A stretch of DNA of 64,000 nt from Acanthopleura granulata. Taxonomy: Eukaryota; Mollusca; Polyplacophora; Chitonida; Chitonidae. Below are positions 50,180 to 61,885 of this stretch, piece by piece. The DNA is taken from NCBI GenBank assembly GCA_016165875.1, contig JABBOT010000080.1, positions 6,430,759 to 6,494,758 of the forward strand. The letters are read 5' to 3'. The translations under genes and the position numbers were made by a program. The notes beneath the pieces were generated by a model. The model was given only the letters and a program-made list of their open reading frames with translations, was not told the origin of the DNA and ran no database searches. Within the stretch, counting starts at the first letter, position 1, and each line of letters begins with the position of its first letter.

Positions 50180-52962
50180 TTGAATTGCTCTTGTATTGAG
50201 GGGTTTGTACGGTAGATAGCTGTGACCAAATCAAACACCGCTTAATTTACAGATGTCGTTCCACTTGATGGGCTGGGACACTGATGGTGTGCTTAGTGTC
50301 CCAAATAAAGGCTTAGCCTGTTGGTGAGTCGCATTTACCTCGTGCTAAAAATACCCGGCTGCGGATCCCTTGAATACAGTGCGATTTCCATTGTCTCCAT
50401 TAATTACATTTTCCCTCTCAATAGCATCATTGGACAAATTGCTTCATGCTCGCGGAATCGGTCGACAGTTGCTGGCAATAGGCTCGTATACAACTGTATA
50501 AATCTACGTTGATTCGACCGAGTTACAGCTAGGAGCAGAGGAATCTCGTGGGTTTAGGGAATTGCAACACAAGAGATTCAATTAACTTTAGACCAAACTA
50601 TCTCTGTGCGAGTAACTGTCACAGACAAACACTCGTCAGGCGTTTCTTTGTGTACATCCAGTTAAAAGGGACAAAACGCTAATTCCTCGCCTTATTGATC
50701 GCTGGCCTGGCCGCTGATCGGAAGTATCAGCTGTCTCGAGCATTCATCCCGCTCTCCAGACATGCGAATATAACCATATGCGGTGGGCAGAGCGGTACAA
50801 ATACCTTACATTGCCCCTTCACTTTGCGGATGTTGCCCAGTACCAGACGAAGCCAACGACTGCAGGTCGTGGATTAGGAAAACGTGATACGGCCGCCCAG
50901 CATTGTATGAGAATCGTTGTTTCGCGAGCATTACTTGATCGAACTCTGCATCAACAGCTGCTAATTTAGTCTGTGTAAATATTTCCCCTTCCAACCTAGT
51001 TCACCAAATGACACTGGCTTGCTGCCTTTGTGAATAAGGTCTTCGTCAAGCCTGCATCTCGTGAATCTATACTTTCTATGACTCTCTCTGGGTAAGCTGA
51101 CGTTTGCAAGCCACGCCTTAGTAAGACTTTTCTTGATTCTTGTAAGTTACCATCCAAGACAATGCTGGAGGTTTCAGTGTATTTCTGTCGAGCTATTGCG
51201 AATTGGCAACGATTTGCTTTGCTTTATTCGAACCCGTTTTTCGGCCTTCACACAACTAACGTGTGACGAAAAGGCCTCCATCTCCATCGACCCATCTAAA
51301 CACTATAGCTTCACTGAGTACACATATACATTCTTTCCTCAAAACATGCCGTCTAAGGTGTAGTATTTGGTAGCTTCCCTTGTTACAGCATGCTGCTTTC
51401 TTTGTTTTATGTTCAGATGTCTCTTTTTCAAATCCAACACATGTCTAAGACAGCTTTGTGATCGGGTGGTCAGGAGCACAAATTTCTCCAGAGGTGCATC
51501 GTCAATGTTTTTTACTGCTTACCGCGTTCCTTATCAGTTTAAATGATTAAACATTTAGCGTGGTCGTACGTTGGAATCCTGACCCTTGGTGGTTTGTCCA
51601 CCTGTCAAGTTGTTTGTCTAGTTACATAATTTCTCCTATCCACCCTGTGGTTCGAGGACTGTACATGCATGCTAAGCGAGAATAAATTAAAATTGTGTTC
51701 ACGCTTTAAAGTTAAGAAACAAACGCCGCCAACGTCTTTAATTTGACAGTTGCTCAAGCCTCCATTTTGCTCAATAAGCTCAAGCAGATTTGTTTGAATA
51801 CGAAAGCTGATGTCGGGGAAATTAAGTATAAAGTATATAAAACAAATGTATTTAATAAAAAGCATGGAGGAGTGTATTCCATTTGAAACTAAAATGATTA
51901 TTCATTAGTTCTACTAATCCAAAGTTCTCTTGAACTAAGAAACATTTGCATTTAAGGCAGGTTTGTCTTAACCGAATGTTGTCCCGCAGTTCCTGATAGG
52001 CAATCACGGAGTTAGTCAATAGGTCACGTGATCAATCCGGTCAGAAGAGGCTGGGATTCAATACCGGATTCCAAATACTAAGCAAAGCTTTTGTGCGAAG
52101 AGTTCAGACAGTAAACGGTCAGAATAATTACTGGAGATGAACAAAAAGTCGCGCCGCTCTGTTAACGAATGACCAGAGTTTCCATCACTCATTGCTACAA
52201 AAGGAAGAGCGATCCCTATTTCCCAGGCGGAAAGAAACTGCAAAAGATTAGCTGTCTTTTGCCCTTTCTTCCATTCGCATCTTCTGAAGAAGAAAAAATC
52301 CTACTTGGCCCTTTCGCCATGTGATAAAAACGAAATGTCTAAACTGAGAGAAAAACTACTGTTTCCCAGTGGCATTTCACCTTGAAAGAAGAAAACCTTA
52401 CCTTTTTTTCTTTGGCGTTTGTCAAGTATCTTTTTGGTTAGTTTTCGTCTTGGGACCTGGAGTGTAATCAATTCTCACCGCTACTTTTCATCGATGGACT
52501 GGAGTAACGAAGTGATAGCGTCGCAGATGATCTCCAAGTGTCTCGAAGATGCCACATCGGAGGTATATCCGATAAACTTTACCTGGATGAAATAAAACTG
52601 ATCAGATTACAGATCTTTCTTTCAAAACGTCTTTATGAGTCGAGACCAAATGTCGCGCCATAGACAGCGTCAAACTGCCTTTTTGTCTCGGGCTATGCTT
52701 AGAAAGAAAACTTTGACAAAGCCCTGTTTATTGGGATTTTATAGGAGAATCTTTACATGAGCACTGTAAAATGAATATTGAATTTAAAAATTGGACTTGT
52801 TTGCAAACGAGGTTAGACGGATAGAGCAAGATTAACAACAAATTGTAAACTCTACCAGTACAAAGCAGTGAAAAAGTAGTCTAAGCCTTAACTACAAATA
52901 ACGGCGAACCGAGTAAACACGTCCAGCAACAACCGGTACAACAAAACACCTGCCCGATTAAA
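50180..52962. other. Intergenic, nothing recognised
   Basis: No repeat family or supported coding frame was seen over 2.8 kb. Confidence 0.45.
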
Positions 52963-53600
52963 GCAAACCATTCACCACACAAACGTCTGTACGTTGCCGT
53001 GCTAAGTACAGGTAACGCGTAGCTGTGTGGTTTGCGTTGCAGTAAAATGGATTTCGCATTTTTAGGCTTGTAATTTATTATATCTTGATAACGGTGTTGA
53101 AAGGCTAGAATATCTTGGAGTGACGTAACACCACCAACCATATACTACACACGTCCTTCCACATTGCCGTCCTTCCATTCTAACGCCAATTTAAAAAGAC
53201 ACTATAGGTCGCCTATAACAGTAGCACGTAACTATGTGTGTGGCGTAGCTGCAATGCAAGGTCTGAATGTAGCCGTTTTGGGCTTGTGATGTGAAAGATA
53301 TATGGGTAACTGTGTTAAACTGTTCGAATATTTGCTACTTGGGGAGTGCAAACCATTCACCACACATGTCTACGTTACCATTCTTGAGTACTAATGATAT
53401 CAAGAAAACAAACAAATAGTAACCAAAAAGCTAGGTATATACATATCTTCTATATATCTTCTATATTCTTTGCGTCGTTTCAATGAAGAACTCTCCCACT
53501 GTTCATTCTAGGCGAGCAGTGTCAAACATATCAGTATAAAGGTATGAAAATTTTAGAACATTTTCTGCTTGAGGAAGGCGAACCACTGACCACATCGGCC
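52963..53600. repeat. Degenerate tandem repeat, about three and a half units of 170-230 bp
   Basis: Unit starts resembling GCAAACCATTCACCACAC lie at 52963, 53132, 53348 and about 53580. The interior block AGGCTTGTAATTTATTATAT..GATAACGGTGTT (53064) recurs as GGGCTTGTGATGTGAAAGAT..GGGTAACTGTGTT (53279). Unit lengths differ because of indels. The minus frame 52881-53141 lies inside the repeat and is not taken as a gene. Confidence 0.6.
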
Positions 53601-56596
53601 TATGCTTGTCGTTTAATACTAGAGCTAATAAGACAAGCAAAAACAGTTAATTGAAGGTAATACATTTCTATGAGTCATCTATTGCTGCAATTGAGGATCC
53701 TACCGGGTTTATTTTGGGCCAGTAATCTTAATCATAAACGTGTTAAAATGCGCATGCATTTCCAGATGATCCATTTCACATCCACTTCATGATCTAGTTT
53801 CTCTACCTGTCCACTTGACCTTCCAAATCGTTCTTGCAGGAATGCGTATTGATTACAGTAAGCTTTTAGACCTCTCGACTCTAAAGCTATTTACTTAGTC
53901 TGTCTCTGTTGAAGCCAGTATCGACAGAAGAGAATAAAAGTAGAAATGGCTACTTGCGTGTCTCAGGTGATTGACTCAATGGAGATGATTTCGTGTGAAT
54001 TAGGCTGACATAACATGTCCAAGGTGACAATAATAGTTCTACATTCTACTTGAATTCGTACGTGCCTGTCAAGTTGGCGACATTCCTTAAGCGAGGCGTC
54101 AAGAATTTTGGCTCGAATCTTGGGTGGTTGTACAAAGGGGCAACCGGTCGAGCGTTACCAACAATGGCTTCTGGGCCTAATTAATAAAACATAATTATCG
54201 GATTCGTCAATTACCCATGGAATCCATCATGTACATACGGTCAGGTATGGGCCCAAGTACCTTAGTATGCACACACAAGGTTATGATTTTCGCTAAGGGT
54301 CATCTCACTGATTGTCCAGGTCAACCTGATCAATGCAAAGGTTTTCCAAGTGGGTTTCTGTGTTGAAGGCGCACGCCATTGTTGGGTGTTGTTTCTAGTG
54401 TAAACCAACTTTCACACTCCGTGTCATTAAGTATGCATCTTTTAAGGTAAGGCTTATTCCGATCCGACGAGAAGGGTGAGTAGAGGTTAATCAATAACTC
54501 TTTAAAAGCAAATTTACATACAACAATGTGTCGTGATAATGCTACCTTGACAACGTAGTGGCGGAAACAATTACGTGAACAGCCAACTTTTCGCAAGTTA
54601 CTGACAACAGCGTCACGCGCGGAACAGTGAAACTGACGCGTCGAAACCGTCTGCTCTTCAGTTGTTATTCTGACCAATGGCAAACATTGAGTATCGATTC
54701 TGCGGGCCGGACAGCGACTCATTTCCGACTTTTAATTAGTGTCGATGGCCTGGAAATGGAAAACAAGTAATCAAATATCAGGAAACACAGATTACACTCG
54801 ACTGTAAAGAGATTGCTCCTTGTGTCTGATTTGTTACACTGGCAAACTCGACTATTACGCGGTTCCCCGGCTTCACGCCGTGTAAATTGTGCAATGTTTA
54901 TTGACGGAGCCTTAATTAGCGCACGCAAAGCGATATCTTTTTGTCGAGGCCAGCATGGTAGTGTTGTAGAAATTGCACCGGTTTATGCAACCAATGATTG
55001 CACAGCTTTCCTGCGTTTCGCTCAATATAACAATCCTTTATTGGACTTTTGATCGCAAAGCCCGATTTATGCCGTACAGTTATGCCAGCTACTCGTATCT
55101 ATATCTAACCCGCCAGATCTCCTACGCCGTTGCTCCCAGTTGTATCCCAAACAGGCTAGCCCATTAGTCATTTAGTACGTGGATTTTTATGCCCATGTCT
55201 TGAAGAGATTTGAACCATGCGGTTTCATAGTGAACGCCGTCAATATAAATTATCTCATACTTGTCAGTCGTGTATAACGGTAAAAGCGAATGACGAACAC
55301 TAGCTTTATACAAGGAAATGAAGTCTAAGTATCACTTATTTTCAATTTTTATATTTTTGTTTTTTGAGAAATAGATGCGACAAATCATGGTTACCTTAGA
55401 GTTCATATATGAGGCAGTTTGTTTCAGTACAAAATCATAGAATCTGTCTCAAAACTTACATGTAAAGCAACACGGCATAAAGTCACCATTTCAGAAATGG
55501 ACTCTCTTCCCTGCCATTGTGAACTTTCATACATTTACTCTATGTATTTTTCTTATACAGAGTTGAAGGAACATCAACAAACAAACACCAATTTATGTTG
55601 ACATCGACGAAAATTGGACGTTTGGTTCTGGTGCTGGGCGTTCAGGGGGATTTCACTAACATGACCTTTCTGCTACTTCTGTTTCCACCGTTCCTGGGTA
55701 AGGATATTCAACATCTCATTTTACGAGCAATACATTATATAATTTTGTTCCGTCTGAAACCAACGGCACCCAAAACAAGGATGATTGATGTAAACGACAT
55801 ATATAAATTCCATTCTAAATGGTTGTAATCGTTTTAATCGGGCAAGTGTGTTTGCCCATGTTGGCGTATTTACCATTGGACTATTTTTGGCGGTATTGAC
55901 CTGTCCATCGTAGGACTTGTAAATATGCGAGGTCACTTGCTTACCTTCAGTTTTACACCTCAAGTTACGACCGGTGGTATTCATGAAACTAGACTCTTTG
56001 ATCACCAGAGTCAGAGGATGCAGAAATGGATTTAGTCAGTCTTTCATTTTGCGTTTTACACCATATACACCATGTCTGTAGTAAAGTGAAGGTCTACTCA
56101 AAAATGAAGATTTTGTGGTAAGTGAAAAGAGCTTAAAAAACTGTACCTGAAAATACCTTTACTTAGATATTCCCACCAAATTAAACGCCGTCAGTTTTTG
56201 GATTGTATGGCGGACTTTATGGACCGTATTAAACAGACTGAGGAACAATTTCTTTTAGCTGCTGAACAGTTCCTGATTGTGAGATGTTTGCGTTCTACAT
56301 GAATATATATGTAATACTGCATCTGTATCTGTATTTAATGTTAAGCAGCTAAAATAGTTATAGTTATTGTTCTTCAGCCTGTTCAATATGACCCATAAAA
56401 TCCACCATAAAATGGAAACATTTGACTGCGTTTAATTTGGTGACAAAAAATGAAAAAAAAACAATCAATTAATGTATTTTCAGATACAGTTATGCTCGTT
56501 TCACTCACTATACACAACTTCATTTTTGAGTGGTCTTTTTCACTCTAACTATCTCACCGTTTCCAAGTTGACGCAATGCCATACACCCTTAAGACA
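53601..56596. other. Intergenic, nothing recognised
   Basis: The frame at 54330-54722 (minus) shows no known domain. The remainder is AT-rich single-copy sequence. Confidence 0.4.
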
Positions 56597-57346
56597 TCAC
56601 TGGGTCATATGACCAGTGGTCAAGCAATCAATCCAACTGGGTCGCATAAAGCGGCAACGTCTGATAAATCCCTCGAGGTAATATCGAATGTTTCGGCCTG
56701 AATTAGTTTCAATGTCCAAAGTTTTGGCTGCGCTATCAGCCTGATTTGGAAATGAGAGGTTCTTGTGGTGGTCAAGATCCTCTTGGTTCACGATCGACCC
56801 TTGCACCAACTCGGGGACTGTTGTGGTTGGACTAGGGTCGAAAATCAATAAGAAATCAAGGCTTAAGTGATCACCCCAGGAGCGTGGCAGCCTTCTGGGG
56901 GCAGAGCCATCATTCCGTCGTACATCAGCCTTAATCCCTCGTATAACCTCCCACCTTGACATATCCATAGAATTATTCAATATATCAAAGTCTGAGTCCA
57001 CAATGACTGTAGATTTCACACATGCCTTCATTAGGCCAACTGGTCATATTTGGGCGTGCGTTAAGATGACTGATACAATTTGCCCTCATAGTTCGTTAGG
57101 TGCGCCTCTCTCGACCTTCATGCCATCCTGGTCCCAGAAATCCAGAATCGTAGGCACCGCAGAGGGGACCGCTATGGATGATACGCATATGTTTAGACCA
57201 TTAATCATAATGTTTCAATACTGTTCGTCATCCTCGTGCTCCTTTGTCTCTGAAATAGCCTTGGTAGTTATCATGATATCAAGCAATTCCGCCTTAATGT
57301 TTGATTCATACGAACCGCTGTTCTCGGAATCACTTTCATTCAACAT
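56597..57346 (-). pseudogene. Possible decayed coding frame, unidentified
   Basis: One minus-strand register reads from an ATG at 57346 to a stop at 56597, interrupted by only three stops (57215-57217, 57086-57088, 57044-57046). The first part is acidic (MLNESDSENSGSYESN) and the uninterrupted last part is 144 codons from an ATG at 57031. I recognise no family. The acidic start followed by stops could be a dead transposon gene, but that is a guess. Against it, a 170-codon plus-strand frame overlaps at 57003-57515, and both could be chance. Confidence 0.25.
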
Positions 57347-57684
57347 AACCGCGAAATGTATCATTGAATATGAAACAGAATACAAAATCAGACCTTTTCA
57401 GTACTACCAAAATAGACTGCTTTCAGCGAATAAAAGAAACAGAGAAGTTGGAGTGGACAATTTGAGGAACTCGCCCAGAAGGGCTAGTCAAACACAGCCT
57501 GAAGAAAGCCAGTAATAACTCGTTCAGCTTCTTCGGTACAGTACCACCAGTCCTAAGCTGAAGAAGTTTCTAATAAAATGTTTGTATTTAACAATGCAAT
57601 AGCCGAGGTTTTAATAAAATATTTATTTGATATTTCGCATATTTGTAGAAGAATGTGTAAATATCTCTTTATCATAGAAAACAG

Positions 57685-57734
57685 AATATTCTTGAATACG
57701 GCGTATATGTCCAAACAAATAAATAAATAAATAA
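57685..57734 (+). mobile_element. 50 bp SINE remnant with a perfect 11 bp target-site duplication
   Basis: Only the last core block (AATATTCTTGAATACGGCGT) and a (AAAT)n tail were inserted. ATAGAAAACAG flanks it at 57674-57684 and 57735-57745. The duplication shows that this tiny piece was integrated as such, by severe 5' truncation during reverse transcription. Confidence 0.9.
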
Positions 57735-57825
57735 ATAGAAAACAGGCAATGTAGGAGTTGGCATGTTTAAGTACATGTGGTCAAGTAAGAGTATTGTTGG
57801 CTTTCTGAAATGAAATTTTTAAATG

Positions 57826-57827
<2 letters not shown>

Positions 57828-57861
<34 letters not shown>
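57828..57861. repeat. (TTTA)n microsatellite
   Basis: Eight TTTA-type units. It is complementary to the (AAAT)n tail about 95 bp upstream. Possibly it is the tail of a minus-strand SINE, but the following ATGGCGTTTCATGC matches the core only weakly. Confidence 0.85.
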
Positions 57862-58984
57862 TGGCGTTTCATGCAAAGAGCATTACATGGCTCTGAGGAA
57901 TGGCGTGAATAGCCGAGATTTAAACGGTGAAAGAAATAGACAGTTTTTGATCTGCCATTTGTTTAAGTAAATCTGAACAAGTATGACGAATAAGTATCTA
58001 GCACTGAAAACAAAGAAACGTTTTCATACACCTGGGCATGACCAAAACTAGCAGAGGTGTCCAACAGTAAAAGATCATATCATTTAATCTGCACCGACTT
58101 CCATCCAATTATATTGGAGTTGACTGAGCTGGTCTGCGTTCGTTAGAGACACTGATTATTTGCCCTGACCACTAAGCTGATGTCCGGATAAACCATGTCA
58201 GTCTGAGTACAGACTCAAATCTCTCCTCCAGACAGTGGTCTGGGTCGTTCTGCTGAATAGATTACATCGTGTCTCAGGGATCATTGTCTGACACGTGGAC
58301 AGGGTAACGTAAACGTTCCCCGGGGGTATTGGGAAGCACACATCGCTTATCAGCCGCAATTAGGTAGCCGTTTTCCAAAAATGTAAAAAAAAAAATGGAA
58401 GTTTAATTCCTTTAAGCAGGTTGAGATGGCACGTCATATACTGGCCTACCCCAGCATATCGGCTGGACAACATTGCTGTCTTTGATATACGATGTCAGGC
58501 AAATCGCTCTAATTCAGGATGGTATCTTCTGTTTCATTGTCCGCGGTCGGGAATGGCCCCCGCTGGGACTCAGACGCGACCCTATTTAGACTGAGACTTA
58601 AGGGGCTTAGTTACACTTCGCACACTGCACGAACGCAGGGAAGTAAGAAAATTCTTAGGGGATAAGGTATAAGACTATTGTTTAAAATTACTCATGAAAT
58701 ATCTTTGTGGATTTGAGAGGATTATTTGGGGAACATTATGGAGCAATTCCTGTCGTGTATGGTGAAATTAGTCATGTTCCAGATCACACAAAGGCGGCTA
58801 TACGGGATGCCCGTATCAGCTCGGTAATGGATATATCTGGAAAGAGGGAATACTTTAGGCGTTGGATGTATGCAGGCTTAAAACAGACCAAAGTGGACTA
58901 ACATGTATCAAGTCAGCAATCGCAAGTCCAGTTTTCGAAGCAACGTTCAACACAAACCACTAGTATACGTATATATTTGAGAAC
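57862..58984. other. Intergenic, nothing recognised
   Basis: A small plus frame at 58707-58901 shows no domain. Confidence 0.45.
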
Positions 58985-59215
58985 CCAAGAATATTTCACT
59001 AAAACGACGGCGGTCAGAATTATGGTGGGAGGAAACCGAGCAGATGCTGGATAAAACCTCGGACCATTCACAAGTTGTGCACAGACCTCCCCAGTTACGG
59101 CCGGAGGGGAAGCCAGTATGAGCTGGAAGAACTCACAGCGAGCGCACTGATGAGAGGCCCCTGGGTCATTACGCTGCACTTGCGCGCTAATCTTCTTCAG
59201 CCACCCACTAAAGAA
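58985..59215 (-). mobile_element. SINE lacking its 3' tail
   Basis: AACCCAAGAATATTTCACTA begins inside the 3' core with no TTTATTT tail. CGGCGGTCAGAATTATGGTG, GGAGGAAACCGAGCAGATGC and GAACTCACAGCGAGCGCACT follow, and GCGCTAATCTTCTTCAGCCA is a degenerate A-box end. It forms an inverted pair with the plus-strand copy at 59726. Confidence 0.88.
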
Positions 59216-59283
59216 GTACATTGTAACACGATGTATCCAAAAAGAAATTAGCACAAGTGAAATGAAGCAGTGAATGACGCTGG

Positions 59284-59352
59284 AGTGAATGAATGAATGA
59301 ATGAATGGCTTAAGGCCACCTCGGGCATATTGCGGCCCTATACATCGTGGCG
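59284..59352 (-). mobile_element. Second SINE-like family, (GAAT)n-tailed copy
   Basis: GAATGAATGAATGAATGAAT is followed by GGCTTAAGGCCACCTCGGGC, ATATTGCGGCCCTATACATC and GTGGCGGGG. It aligns well with the complement of 60175-60252, showing that the two belong to one family. This family is distinct from the AAATAAAT-tailed SINE. Confidence 0.75.
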
Positions 59353-59711
59353 GGGACATGTCTAACCTAGGAAATATAAATGGCTCATGAAGCGATAATG
59401 ATGACACTCAAAGAGGAAAAAAGTCATACTGAACATTTCTAAAACCAGCTAAAATAATTCAATGCGTTAAAATTTGAAAACAGCATTAACATTTTTAGAT
59501 ATTATCTGGAAATGTGTATGCAAATATGTAAACTAGAAATACTCGAATTTGAAATTGTATGGAAATAAATCGTGGTATGCATCCCAATGAGTCTTAAATA
59601 ATGAATGAGAGCATCGTCATGCAGCGACGCTGTCAATAATTCAAGCAATGAACCCACTGTTAAGAATTTTGCGGAGCATGTACAAAATTTACATGGTCAT
59701 CAAGGATACAT
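59353..59711. other. Intergenic spacer, nothing recognised
   Basis: AT-rich sequence between repeats. Confidence 0.5.
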
Positions 59712-59725
59712 TACTGGGCAGTAAA

Positions 59726-59986
59726 GGGCCTCCATGGCTCAGTCGGTTAGCGCGCTACCGAAGCACAATGACCCGAAGCCTCCCATCAATGCGGTCGCTG
59801 TGACTTCAAGACCAACTCATGCTGGCTTCCTGTCCGACTGGAAGGTCTGCTAGCAACCTGCGGATGGTCGAGGGTTTCCGCCGGGCTCTGCCCGGTTTCT
59901 GCCCACCATAATGCTGGCCGCCGCCGTATGAGTGAAATATTCTCGACTACGGCGTAAAGCACCAATCAAATAAATAAATAAATAAA
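59726..59986 (+). mobile_element. Full-length tRNA-derived SINE, best copy in the window
   Basis: The head GGGCCTCCATGGCTCAGTCG-GTTAGCGCG holds an A box (TGGCTCAGTCGG). GTGACTTCAAGACC is a near B box. CGGGCTCTGCCCGGTTTCTG, GTATGAGTGAAATATTCTCG and ACGGCGTAAAGCACC lead to an (AAAT)n tail. TACTGGG at 59712-59718 and 59987-59993, each followed by a base and AG, may be the target duplication. Confidence 0.95.
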
Positions 59987-60174
59987 TACTGGGAAGGATG
60001 TCCAACAGATCAGCAATGCTGCCTTCAAGAACAAACTTGTGCGTTAAACGAGAATGCGCATTTCGCCATCTCGCTAAAACTACTTGGTCCCTTAGAGACA
60101 TCTATATGAAAATTTTAACCAATGGCAGGGTGCAATGACGCTGAAAGGACAGATGGAATGGTCTAGGCCAATTA

Positions 60175-60252
60175 CTCTTATTTCTATCTCGCCACGATAT
60201 GGCTGAGATATTGCCGATGTGGCGTTAAGCCATAATCATTCATTCATTATTA
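60175..60252 (+). mobile_element. Second SINE-like family, (CATT)n-tailed copy
   Basis: CTCGCCACGATATGGCTGAG, ATATTGCCGATGTGGCGTTA and AGCCATAATCATTCATTCAT make up the 3' end. The GGCTGAGATATTGC..GCGTTAAGCC motif is one I associate with molluscan repeats. The 5' limit is unclear and may begin near 60120. Confidence 0.75.
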
Positions 60253-61082
60253 TTCGTATCCAAACTATGTTCGACGCAAGTTTGTAGGTCGTCATTAGTT
60301 AAAAATATGCATCTCAGTTGCGCTTTGATTGTAACTGTTCGTTCACCCATCCAACGTGGTTGTGTTATCCTGTGGGATACATATAAAGCCCGTGGATTCC
60401 GGATATGCTGTATTTGACATAATTATGAAGTAAAGCGTCTGTGATTTTGGACAATCCGTCCGAGGTTACTCACAAGCGAACTGCACTCGGTAAGGCGGAG
60501 CTTGGCCCTTGCCAGGTTGAAACGGAGTGTGTTTGGCGGTACTCTGGCTTTTTGGGCTGATTGAAAACTGGATCATCTGACAAAGGAGTAGTTTTGGTAA
60601 CAGGCCACACCATATCTTGATTCGGGTTGATGAAATCTAGACGTGTATTTTTGTAATCGATATAAGAAATCAAAATAATTTATCTGAATATGTCTCACAT
60701 TTACTTAAGACAAAAACGTTGATGTTATTCTCGGGTTCGAGCTCACGATCTCCCTGTCCAAAGCTACCCTTACTCTGCATAGACATAAGCACTAACCATT
60801 ACATTTAAGCCACGTAACAGATCCTACTGGCACGTAATTTTTCCACATCAATGTATCAAGGAGTTCTCCTAAAACAAAAAACAAAGTTGTTAACCATCTT
60901 TCAACGCTAAATAATATATGGCACAAAAAGGACCCAAAGCTCACCGCAGAAACCAAACATGCTTCACACAGGTCTAAAAAGTTTCGATTCTCTCTGAGAC
61001 TCTGCATAGTTCTTTAAAAATCACACAGAGATCTCTAGCAGAATGTTTAAATGCCATAACTTGTAGTTCCTATGGGTTATAG
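60253..61082. other. Intergenic, nothing recognised
   Basis: No supported features. Confidence 0.5.
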
Positions 61083-61366
61083 TGTATAATGTGATCTCCA
61101 GGGGCGCCTGTGATCCGGTTTAATTCCTAGAGGTTGTAATAAACATTATCGACTTTCACGTGTAATGCGACTTCTGCGGCGCGTGTGATTCCAAGTTATT
61201 CCGAGAGGTTGTTTTAAACACTGTCGACGTTGGTGTATAACATGACCCACATTAGCTCGTGCAGGCCGTTGTAATTCCGAGAGACCCGGGTGTGTAATGC
61301 TCTCCTGCAATAATTTGGTTCCAGTTATAATTTCCGACAGAATTATCACACACTATTGACACTGGT
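61083..61366. repeat. Degenerate tandem repeat, unit about 75 bp, four units
   Basis: Units begin with TGTATAATGTGAT-like sequence at 61083, 61161, 61234 and 61293. Each contains a GTGATTCC..TTATTCCGAGAGGTTGT-like middle and ends with ACACTGTCGACGTTGGTG-like sequence. Unit 3 is shortened to about 59 bp. Weak echoes continue to about 61600. Confidence 0.75.
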
Positions 61367-61794
61367 GTCAACCCGTAGCAATACAGGTGATCACGATGTA
61401 TTGTTACGAACCTGAATGTACACCATTTGCCCACGCGTACAACGAGACCTTCTTCGTGTGTGATACAGTTGTAATGCAGATAGATTTCATTGCATATCAC
61501 TACCACTAGGTCTTTGATCGCGATGCAACATTTACCTGTAAGACACAGTTGTATTTCTGGTGTCCAAAGATAACGTAATTCACATACACTCGTAGAGGCA
61601 CACCCTATATCAATATAACATCGTGAAGATTATGTAGAGATAGGCAAAAAATCTTGAATTCGCCAGATCATTCCTATAATCACACACGAGCATTATGTAA
61701 AGGTTTAGACTGTAATTAAGTGTGCGTGTATTTGAATTATATATATTTGAGAAAAAACATAAAAAACTCAGCCCAAATTGGCTGTCATCAGTTC

Positions 61795-61885
61795 ATTTAT
61801 TTATTTATTTATTTATTTGACAGATGTTGGACTTATACGGCAGCTGCCAGCATGATGGTGAGAGGAAATGGGACAGAACCGGGAT
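61795..61885 (-). mobile_element. Short SINE fragment with internal deletion
   Basis: A (TTTA)n tail (61795-61820) is followed by GACTTATACGGCAGCTGCCA, GCATGATGGTGAGAGGAAAT and GGGACAGAACC. The usual ACGCCGTACTCAAGAATATT block is missing. CAGTTC on both sides (61789-61794 and 61894-61899) is too short to count as a firm target duplication. Confidence 0.75.

Noticed and set aside
57003..57515. 170-codon plus frame, the longest besides the receptor
   Set aside because: No recognisable family; the length is within what chance can give, and the overlapping minus register is an equally weak alternative.
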